18,485 bases of DNA from JBJELF01 sp051879015 (GTDB lineage Bacteria; Bacillota; Clostridia; Lachnospirales; Lachnospiraceae), in NCBI GenBank assembly GCA_051879015.1, contig JBJELF010000050.1, positions 1 to 18,485 of the forward strand, read 5' to 3'. This document shows, one piece after another, positions 13,322 through 18,485 of the stretch (positions are counted from its first letter, which is position 1; every line of letters starts with the position of its first letter). The notes below the pieces were generated by a model that worked only from the letters and a program-made list of their open reading frames with translations, made no database searches and was not told the origin of the DNA. The position numbers and the translations under genes are program-made.

Positions 13322-14029
13322 ATGTTGATGGAACGAATAATTTTCGACGATGCGGAGAAAAAAATTTTTTTGACTGATGATGCGGCTCTTGCAAAACAAC
13401 TGCAGAGCTGCGGTCAGGCAGTGATTGGAATTTGCAGACAAGAAGATGGGCAGGATTGGTGGAGCATTCCCTATTTGGTGGAGCATGAGAGCGGAGCGGA
13501 TGAGGATTATTGTAAAGAGGCCTATTGTCGATTTCATAAAATACCAATCGTGGTAGGAAGATGGGAAGAATTTTGCTTAAGAGAATTGCAGGAAAGTGAT
13601 GCTTCCCAAATTTTTGCCCTATATGATGAAAGGGCGGTACAGTTTTTGCCAAATCTTTCTTCTATCCAGGAGCAAAAGAGAGAAATTCAAAGTTTTGTAA
13701 AGTCAATTTATCCGCTGTATGGCTATGGTATGTGGGGATTAGAAAATCAAAATACCCATGAGTTAATCGGATACGTGGGTTTTTTGCCAGAAAATTGGCA
13801 TCAGGAAGAAGTCCCCTTTTTGGGTTATTTAATTAGAAGTGATTATCGCCAAAGAGGAATTGCAAAGAAGGCTTGTCAGCTAGGGTTGGATTTTTTGAAG
13901 CATACCTTGGATATTGAGCGAGTGTTTTGTCGAATTTCTTCGGAGAATACTGAATCCAGAAAACTAGCAGAAAAATTAGGTTTTATCCCATTGGAAAAAG
14001 ATATATACATAAGATATGTAAATGAATGA
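13322..14029 (+). CDS. GNAT-family N-acetyltransferase with an extra N-terminal region
   Basis: This 235-residue protein has a GNAT acetyltransferase fold in its C-terminal part (about residues 85-232), similar to the RimJ/RimL-like group. FCLRELQESDASQIFALYDE marks its first strand and helix. The acetyl-CoA-binding motif reads RSDYRQRGIAKKACQ (Q177-R178-G179-I180-A181), and N209 with EKLGF (217-221) matches the family end. The first 80 residues (including AVIGICRQEDGQDWWSIPYLVE) form an additional region I cannot assign. The substrate is unknown and could be a protein N-terminus, an amino acid or a small metabolite. It starts 4 nt after the isomerase stop with no clear Shine-Dalgarno site, so translation is probably coupled. 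The ATG at 13328 is an alternative start. Confidence 0.85.
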   Translation: MLMERIIFDDAEKKIFLTDDAALAKQLQSCGQAVIGICRQEDGQDWWSIPYLVEHESGADEDYCKEAYCRFHKIPIVVGRWEEFCLRELQESDASQIFALYDERAVQFLPNLSSIQEQKREIQSFVKSIYPLYGYGMWGLENQNTHELIGYVGFLPENWHQEEVPFLGYLIRSDYRQRGIAKKACQLGLDFLKHTLDIERVFCRISSENTESRKLAEKLGFIPLEKDIYIRYVNE

Positions 14030-14044
14030 AGAAGGAATTAGAAA

Positions 14045-15277
14045 ATGAAGAAAACATTGTTAAAAAAATATGCGGAATTAATCGTAAAGATGGGTGCAAA
14101 TGTGCAGAGAGATCAGGAAGTCATTATTACGGCAGCTGTGGATCAGAGTGAGTTGGTTAAGATGGTAGTGCGTGAGGCTTATTTGGCGGGCGCAAAGAAA
14201 GTGACAGTGGATTGGACTTGTCAGGAAGTGACCAAGCTGACCTATCGATACGAGACAATTAAAACCTTGTCCAGCATTCCAGAATGGAGAAAAGAAAAAT
14301 TTGCTTATCAGGCAGAGACATTACCCTGTATGATTTATATTGAATCTTCAGGTCCAGACAGCTTAAAGGGAATTGATCCGGTCAAGATGGCAAAAGTGCA
14401 GGCAAATCGTTATCCTATTATCAAGCCATATAATGATGCAATGGAGAATAAGTATCAGTGGGTTATTGTGGCGGCTTCCAGCAAGGAGTGGGCAAAGAAG
14501 GTATTTCCAAAGGAGCGCACCAGTGTGGCAGTAGAAAAATTATGGAAGTTGATTTTAGACTGTGCTCATGTGACGGAAGATAACGACCCTATCGAAGTTT
14601 GGAAGCAGCATAATAAGAGCTTTGAAGAGCGCAGCGCATGGCTGAATTCCCTTGGTTTGACAGAACTTCATTATGAGAGCGGCAATGGCACAAACTTTAC
14701 TGTTGGAATGCATCCTAAGGCAAAGTGGGACGGTGGTTCTGAGATTAGTCTGCAAGGGATTGAGTTTAATCCTAATATGCCGACAGAGGAAATTTTTACA
14801 TCTCCGATGAAGGGAAAGGCAGAAGGAGTGCTGGTTGCAACTAAGCCATTGTCTTACCGTGGTCAGTTGATTGATCAATTTTCCATTACCTTTAAAGATG
14901 GAAAGGCAGTGGACTGTCATGCGGAAGTTGGAGAAGCGATTCTTCGCAGCATGATTAGTGCCGACGAGAACGCAGGTTATTTAGGAGAGGTTGCTTTAAT
15001 TCCAGTAAGTTCCCCAATTAATCAGTCAGGCGTATTGTTCTACAATACGTTATTTGATGAGAATGCGAGCTGTCATATCGCTTTGGGTCGTGGCTTTACC
15101 AATTTGTTGGAAGGTTATGAGAATATGACACAGGAAGAAATGGAAAATTCCGGCATTAATTCTTCTATGATTCATGTAGATTTCATGATTGGCAGTGATG
15201 ATATGAAGATTGTAGGAAAGACACAGGATGGAGCAGAAATTTTAATTTTTGAGAATGGTACGTGGGCAAATGGATGA
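14045..15277 (+). CDS. M29-family metallo-aminopeptidase
   Basis: This 410-residue protein matches the M29 (thermophilic aminopeptidase, AmpS/AmpT/PepS) family, cytoplasmic two-metal enzymes that remove N-terminal residues from peptides. The family pattern is seen throughout: LLKKYAELIVKMGANVQRDQ at the N-terminus, NMPTEEIFTSP (metal-ligand candidates E248/E249), GEVALIP (E315), SCHIALGRGF (H344) and MIHVDFMIG (H377, D379). These align in spacing with the ligands known in AmpT. A tyrosine ligand expected after the HIALG motif may be phenylalanine here; an alignment is needed to settle this. AAGGAA at 14032-14037 precedes the ATG, 15 nt after the acetyltransferase stop. Its end overlaps or abuts ispE. 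Confidence 0.93.
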   Translation: MKKTLLKKYAELIVKMGANVQRDQEVIITAAVDQSELVKMVVREAYLAGAKKVTVDWTCQEVTKLTYRYETIKTLSSIPEWRKEKFAYQAETLPCMIYIESSGPDSLKGIDPVKMAKVQANRYPIIKPYNDAMENKYQWVIVAASSKEWAKKVFPKERTSVAVEKLWKLILDCAHVTEDNDPIEVWKQHNKSFEERSAWLNSLGLTELHYESGNGTNFTVGMHPKAKWDGGSEISLQGIEFNPNMPTEEIFTSPMKGKAEGVLVATKPLSYRGQLIDQFSITFKDGKAVDCHAEVGEAILRSMISADENAGYLGEVALIPVSSPINQSGVLFYNTLFDENASCHIALGRGFTNLLEGYENMTQEEMENSGINSSMIHVDFMIGSDDMKIVGKTQDGAEILIFENGTWANG

Positions 15278-16142
15278 GATGTATTTAAAAGCACTGGGAA
15301 AAATTAATTTGGGACTGGATGTGCTGCGCCGCCGCGAGGACGGTTATCATGAGGTTTGCATGATTATGCAGACAGTCAATCTTTACGATAAACTGCATTT
15401 GTCTCGAACAGAGGGGCCAGGCATACAGGTTGTTACAAATTTAAGTTATTTGCCAGTTAATGAAAATAATTTGGTTTATCAAGCAGCAAAATTGCTGATG
15501 GATGAGTTTTCCATTAAAGATGGCTTGAAGATTGATCTGTTTAAATATCTTCCCGTGGCAGCAGGGATGGCAGGCGGAAGTTCTGATGCAGCTGCTGTCC
15601 TATTTGGAGTAAATCGCATGTTTCATCTAGGGCTTTCCCTGGAAGAACTGAAAAAGCGTGGAGTAAAGATTGGCGCAGATGTACCTTTTTGTCTGATGCG
15701 AGGTACCGCTTTGGCAGAGGGAATCGGGGAAAAATTGTCTCCTGTGGCTGCCTGTCCACCTTGCTATATTTTGTTGGCAAAGCCAGCAATCAATGTGTCA
15801 ACGAAATTTGTTTATGAAAATTTACATGCCAATGAGATTCCGGCAGAGGAGCATCCAAATATCGGAGCAATTTTAAGAGCCATGGAGGCACAGGATTTGT
15901 ACAAGATGGCAGAACATATGGGGAATGTGTTGGAGCGTGTGACTGTTCCGGCTTATCCAGTGGTTGCACGAATAAAAGAATTGATGATGCAGGAGGGTGC
16001 GATTGTAAGTCTGATGAGCGGCAGCGGTCCTACTGTCTTTGGATTGTTTGATGACAAAGATACTGCGCAAAATGCTTATCAGGTGATAAGGAGAAGTCGA
16101 TTGGCACCGCAGGTATTTTTAACAACAGCATATAATAAGTAG
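15270..16142 (+). CDS. ispE: 4-diphosphocytidyl-2-C-methyl-D-erythritol kinase
   Basis: This 290-residue GHMP-superfamily kinase phosphorylates the 2-hydroxyl of CDP-methylerythritol with ATP, the fourth step of the non-mevalonate (MEP) isoprenoid pathway. LKALGKINLGLDVLRRREDGYHEV is the N-terminal signature (catalytic lysine and GYHE), PVAAGMAGGSSDAA (residues 95-108) is the glycine-rich ATP loop, and SLMSGSGPTVFGLF is the third GHMP motif. The ATG at 15270 (MDEMYLKALGKINLG) overlaps the aminopeptidase stop by 8 nt. ATG 15279, with the arrangement TGAgATG, is equally plausible and would drop three residues. No strong Shine-Dalgarno site precedes either, so coupling to the upstream gene is likely. 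It implies isoprenoid synthesis by the MEP route. Confidence 0.95.
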   Translation: MDEMYLKALGKINLGLDVLRRREDGYHEVCMIMQTVNLYDKLHLSRTEGPGIQVVTNLSYLPVNENNLVYQAAKLLMDEFSIKDGLKIDLFKYLPVAAGMAGGSSDAAAVLFGVNRMFHLGLSLEELKKRGVKIGADVPFCLMRGTALAEGIGEKLSPVAACPPCYILLAKPAINVSTKFVYENLHANEIPAEEHPNIGAILRAMEAQDLYKMAEHMGNVLERVTVPAYPVVARIKELMMQEGAIVSLMSGSGPTVFGLFDDKDTAQNAYQVIRRSRLAPQVFLTTAYNK

Positions 16143-16164
16143 TAAAAGTTAAGGAGGGGGGTTT

Positions 16165-16854
16165 ATGATACCAAATTTAAAAGTACCCATGAATGAGTAT
16201 CTTCCATTGAGGGATGTGGTTTTTCAGACGTTGAGACAGGCAATCCTGAAAGGAGAATTGCTGCCAGGGGAGCGTTTGATGGAAGTTCGTCTTGCCAATG
16301 CTTTGGGTGTCAGCCGTACTCCGGTGAGGGAAGCAATCCATATGCTGGAGTTAGAGGGGCTGGTGGTGATGGTTCCCAGAAAAGGTGCGGAGGTCGCTCG
16401 TATTTCAGAAAAAAATTTGTATGATGTGTTGGAAGTGAGACGGGCTTTGGAAAAGCTGGCTGTGGAGTTGGTTTGTCAGCGCATGAGCGAAGAACAATTA
16501 AATCAGCTCAAACAAAAGTTTTATGCCTTTTTGGCAGTAGCTCAAAGTGAAGATTTGATGCAGGTTGTCCAGTGTGATGAAGAATTTCACGATGTCATTT
16601 ATGAGGCAACTGGAAATATTCGTTTGGTACAGATGTTGAATAATCTGAGAGAGCAAATGTATCGCTATCGTCTTGAGCATATCAAAGATTTGAGCAAGAG
16701 ATCGACCTTGGTGAAGGAGCATAAACGAATTTTGGATGCGCTCACCATAAAGGATGTGGAGGCTGCAAAGAGTGCAATTGAAGAACATATCAATAATCAG
16801 ATGAGTTCAGTGGCTGAGAGCATACACGAGGAAGAGAAAGAAATCAAAAAATAA
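16165..16854 (+). CDS. GntR-family transcriptional regulator, FCD (FadR-like) subfamily
   Basis: This 229-residue regulator has an N-terminal winged helix (about residues 14-80) with the GntR signature LLPGERLMEVRLANALGVSR, then TPVREAIHMLELEGLV. A C-terminal all-helical FCD ligand-binding domain (about 85-215) follows. D138, H142 (DEEFHDVIYEATGN), H186 and H208 match the usual metal-binding set of FCD domains, so a metal-bound carboxylate effector is likely. The effector and targets cannot be read from sequence. It has a very strong Shine-Dalgarno site (16151-16160) 22 nt after ispE. It is last in the gene group, so it could control its own operon, although I saw no clear operator palindrome at the 12672-12700 promoter. 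Confidence 0.92.
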   Translation: MIPNLKVPMNEYLPLRDVVFQTLRQAILKGELLPGERLMEVRLANALGVSRTPVREAIHMLELEGLVVMVPRKGAEVARISEKNLYDVLEVRRALEKLAVELVCQRMSEEQLNQLKQKFYAFLAVAQSEDLMQVVQCDEEFHDVIYEATGNIRLVQMLNNLREQMYRYRLEHIKDLSKRSTLVKEHKRILDALTIKDVEAAKSAIEEHINNQMSSVAESIHEEEKEIKK

Positions 16855-16884
16855 GGAATTACTGCTTAATAATAGAATGATTAT

Positions 16885-16902
16885 AAAAAATCAAGATTTT
16901 TT
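16885..16902 (+). terminator. Weak A/T-only hairpin after gntR, possible terminator
   Basis: AAAAAAT (16885-16891) pairs with ATTTTTT (16896-16902) across CAAG, ending in six T. The stem has no internal G-C pairs, so it would be inefficient. It is the only terminator-like structure between gntR and the rpsL promoter. Confidence 0.35.
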
Positions 16903-16914
16903 CAAAAATTATGC

Positions 16915-16943
16915 TTGACAGAAAAAATATACCTGTATATAAT
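16915..16943 (+). promoter_or_regulatory. Promoter of rpsL-rpsG-fusA
   Basis: TTGACA (16915-16920) and TATAAT (16938-16943) are both consensus and spaced by exactly 17 bp, with an AT-rich upstream flank. This is the strongest promoter by consensus match in the window. Expected start is near 16950. Confidence 0.88.
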
Positions 16944-16947
16944 GATG

Positions 16948-16971
16948 AGGCGTGCGTATGAATGCACGCCT
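16948..16971 (+). promoter_or_regulatory. Hairpin at the 5' end of the rpsL transcript
   Basis: AGGCGTGCGT (16948-16957) pairs with ATGCACGCCT (16962-16971), a 10-bp stem with one G-U pair and an ATGA loop. It falls at or within a few bases of the expected transcription start. It may act as a 5' stabiliser of the str-operon mRNA. It has no T-run and does not resemble a terminator. Confidence 0.6.
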
Positions 16972-17045
16972 TAATGTGCGCTTAGGCAGTCAACCGAGCC
17001 GTGCGTTTACAGTTTGCTTATTAGACTTACAGGAGGTGAAAAAGA

Positions 17046-17468
17046 ATGCCAACATTTAATCAGTTAGTAAGAAAAGGAAGACAGACATCTGAGAAGAAGT
17101 CTACCGCACCAGCTCTGCAGAAGGGATTTAACTCCTTGCAGAAGAAGCAGACAAATTTGTCCGCTCCACAGAAGAGAGGTGTATGTACTCAGGTTAAGAC
17201 TGCTACCCCTAAGAAGCCTAACTCCGCTCTTAGAAAGATTGCCAGAGTTCGTCTGTCCAACGGTATCGAAGTAACAAGCTACATTCCAGGTGAGGGACAT
17301 AACCTTCAGGAGCATAGTGTTGTTCTGATCAGAGGTGGTCGTGTTAAGGATTTGCCAGGTACCAGATATCATATCATTAGAGGTACCCTTGATACAGCAG
17401 GTGTTGCTAAGAGAAGACAGGCTCGTTCCAAGTACGGTGCTAAGAGACCAAAAGACGCAAAGAAATAA
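17046..17468 (+). CDS. rpsL: 30S ribosomal protein S12
   Basis: This 140-residue protein sits at the decoding centre of the small subunit and influences accuracy. The family core is clear: MPTFNQLVRKGRQ, PQKRGVCTQVKTATPKKPNS, EGHNLQEHSVVLIRGGRVKD and KYGAKRPKD. K56, K101 and P104 correspond to E. coli K43, K88 and P91 (Met counted), so it looks streptomycin sensitive. D102 is the aspartate that is methylthiolated in some bacteria. Compared with the 124-residue E. coli protein it carries an insertion of about 13 residues around 25-40 (QKGFNSLQKKQTNLSA), as in other Clostridia. AGGAGGTGA at 17031-17039 precedes the ATG by 6 nt. Confidence 0.97.
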   Translation: MPTFNQLVRKGRQTSEKKSTAPALQKGFNSLQKKQTNLSAPQKRGVCTQVKTATPKKPNSALRKIARVRLSNGIEVTSYIPGEGHNLQEHSVVLIRGGRVKDLPGTRYHIIRGTLDTAGVAKRRQARSKYGAKRPKDAKK

Positions 17469-17818
17469 TTGAGAAATAAAAATAACTGATAAGTGATTAA
17501 ATTAATTCAAAATAATAGAAATTAGTTTAAATACCATCAGTTTAATTCAAGATAAATTGTTTTAAATTAAATCAATTCATATTCATGCGATGCAAGTATC
17601 ACAAGATTGATGATTAGAATAGTGCCGGCATTCGAACAGCCATTCCTGGCGGTTGCAGGATATAGATGGGAGAAAGCGTAGAAGCTTTCTTAAGAAACAA
17701 GAACCGAGCGCGAACACAAAATGTGAGTACCTGTGAATTAATTGAAAAAAAGCGGGCAATACTGTGAGGTAAGACCCGCCGCTGCGATGCAGTAATTATA
17801 ATTAAGGAGGGAAGTATC
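17469..17818 (+). other. 350-nt spacer between rpsL and rpsG with stem-loops
   Basis: No convincing gene is present. The first 110 nt are strongly AT-rich with near-repeats of TTAATTCAA and TTTAAATT. The second half is more GC-balanced. It holds CCTG/CAGG (17645-17659), AGAAAGC (17671-17677)/GCTTTCT (17684-17690), GCGGG (17752-17756)/CCCGC (17775-17779) and CTGC/GCAG (17782-17792). The last of these ends 12 nt before the rpsG Shine-Dalgarno site. In E. coli S7 represses the str operon by binding this same spacer; a similar control here is an inference from position and structure. A 33-codon open frame (17666-17767) lies inside but is not supported. Confidence 0.5.
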
Positions 17819-18289
17819 GTGCCACGTAAAGGACATACTCAGAAAAGAGACGTATTAGCAGATCCATTGTACAACAATAAAGTGGTTACTAAGCTGGTAA
17901 ACAATGTTATGTTGGATGGAAAGAAGGGCGTTGCACAGAAAATCGTTTATGGTGCATTTGCTCAGGTAGAAGCAAAGACTGGAAAGCCAGCATTGGATGT
18001 ATTCGAGGAGGCTATGAATAACTTGATGCCAGTACTCGAAGTAAAAGCAAAGCGTGTTGGTGGAGCTACTTATCAGGTACCAATCGAAGTTAAGCCAGAC
18101 AGAAGACAGGCTTTGGCACTTCGTTGGTTGACTGTTTTCTCCCGCAAGAGAGGCGAGAAGACAATGGTAGACAGACTTGCTAATGAGATTATGGATGCAG
18201 CAAACAATACCGGTTCTGCTGTAAAGAGAAAAGAAGATATGCACAAGATGGCAGAGGCAAACAAGGCATTTGCTCACTATCGTTTCTAA
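17819..18289 (+). CDS. rpsG: 30S ribosomal protein S7
   Basis: This 156-residue protein nucleates assembly of the small-subunit head and contacts tRNA at the exit site. It starts from GTG at 17819 (PRKGHTQKRDVLADPLYNN), supported by AAGGAGGG at 17804-17811 seven bases upstream. Conserved segments include VMLDGKKGVAQKIVYGAF, KRVGGATYQVPIEV, RRQALALRWL and the C-terminal EANKAFAHYRF. Length matches the family (about 156). It lies second in the str-type operon rpsL-rpsG-fusA and may regulate the operon through the upstream spacer, as known in E. coli. Confidence 0.97.
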   Translation: MPRKGHTQKRDVLADPLYNNKVVTKLVNNVMLDGKKGVAQKIVYGAFAQVEAKTGKPALDVFEEAMNNLMPVLEVKAKRVGGATYQVPIEVKPDRRQALALRWLTVFSRKRGEKTMVDRLANEIMDAANNTGSAVKRKEDMHKMAEANKAFAHYRF

Positions 18290-18300
18290 TTTTGGATTGT

Positions 18301-18396
18301 TTAAACTTGAAAGACCTAAGATATTTAAGAAGTTTTCGAAGCTTTAAAATAGCTGTATTGTCGAACAAGTTTAAGTAATTCTGGAATGACAGAATT
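18301..18396 (+). other. Long-range stem and hairpin in the rpsG-fusA spacer
   Basis: TTAAACTTG (18301-18309) pairs perfectly with CAAGTTTAA (18366-18374), extendable by two G-U pairs, and encloses 56 nt with smaller possible stems (AGCT/AGCT and TTCGA/TCGAA). A second hairpin AATTCTG (18377-18383)/CAGAATT (18390-18396) follows at once and runs into a short T stretch. Together they could form a compact domain just before the fusA ribosome-binding site. Attenuation or mRNA processing is possible. Confidence 0.45.
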
Positions 18397-18431
18397 TTGT
18401 GTATTTAGACAACAAATAGGAGGACAAAGTC

Positions 18432-18485
18432 TTGGCTGGAAGAGAATATCCATTAGAGAGAACCAGAAATATTGGTATTATGGCT
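18432..18485 (+). CDS. fusA: Translation elongation factor G, N-terminal start only (3' truncated)
   Basis: The first 18 codons read AGREYPLERTRNIGIMA after the initiator, the characteristic start of EF-G just before its GTP-binding P-loop, which lies beyond the window. EF-G is the GTPase that drives translocation on the ribosome. The start is TTG at 18432, the only initiation codon in this frame upstream of the conserved residues that has AGGAGGA (18418-18424) at the right distance (7 nt). It follows rpsG, the standard str-operon position. Confidence 0.93.
   Translation, partial: MAGREYPLERTRNIGIMA

Noticed and set aside
16141..17045. Possible L7Ae-family gene between rpoC and rpsL
   Set aside because: Only gntR and a promoter/leader region are present; no small basic RNA-binding frame was found here or in the rpoC-isomerase gap.
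17666..17767. 33-codon open frame in the rpsL-rpsG spacer
   Set aside because: Only a weak AGGA precedes it, it overlaps several hairpins, and the encoded peptide matches nothing I know; an RNA role for the spacer is more likely.

Overview
The window is core housekeeping DNA from a low-to-moderate-GC Gram-positive bacterium, most likely a member of the Clostridia in the family Lachnospiraceae. This rests on gene order, on the long S12 form with an N-terminal insertion, on RpoB and RpoC with long acidic C-terminal tails, on a zinc-ribbon L33 with a GTG start, on EF-G beginning MAGREYPLERTRNIG from a TTG codon, and on purine-rich Shine-Dalgarno sites before most genes. All genes lie on the + strand. 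No mobile element, CRISPR array, tRNA or rRNA gene was found.

Layout by likely transcription unit. (1) 1-99 is the tail of an unrecognised gene, followed by a 20-bp hairpin. (2) An extended -10 promoter at 169-198 starts rpmG-secE-nusG-rplK-rplA. Two nearly identical L1-type RNA sites lie before rplK and rplA, and a perfect-palindrome terminator closes the unit at 2741-2772. (3) A promoter at 2786-2814 leads into a recognisable L10 leader with an attenuator, then rplJ-rplL, then a terminator at 4110-4147. (4) A promoter at 4191-4219 starts rpoB-rpoC, which ends in a strong terminator at 12243-12287. (5) A 584-nt gene-free stretch holds several hairpins. A promoter at 12672-12700 then starts a five-gene group: cyclophilin peptidyl-prolyl isomerase, GNAT acetyltransferase, M29 aminopeptidase, ispE and a GntR/FCD regulator. 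(6) A promoter at 16915-16943 starts rpsL-rpsG-fusA, with structured spacers of 350 nt and 142 nt; fusA runs off the end of the window.

Together the genes supply the L10/L12 stalk and L1/L11 region of the large subunit, two small-subunit proteins (S12, S7), EF-G, the RNA polymerase beta and beta' subunits, NusG and SecE. The five genes between rpoC and rpsL are unrelated metabolic and quality-control functions. They occupy the place where many other Firmicutes carry a small L7Ae-family gene.

I did not find a previously undescribed biological system. The interest lies in regulatory RNA structure (paired L1 sites, L10 leader, hairpin-rich spacers at rplJ-rplL, rpsL-rpsG and rpsG-fusA, and the rpoC-ppi gap), in the acidic tails on both large polymerase subunits, and in a few lineage-specific protein details. 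All structures were read by eye and no folding energies were calculated.
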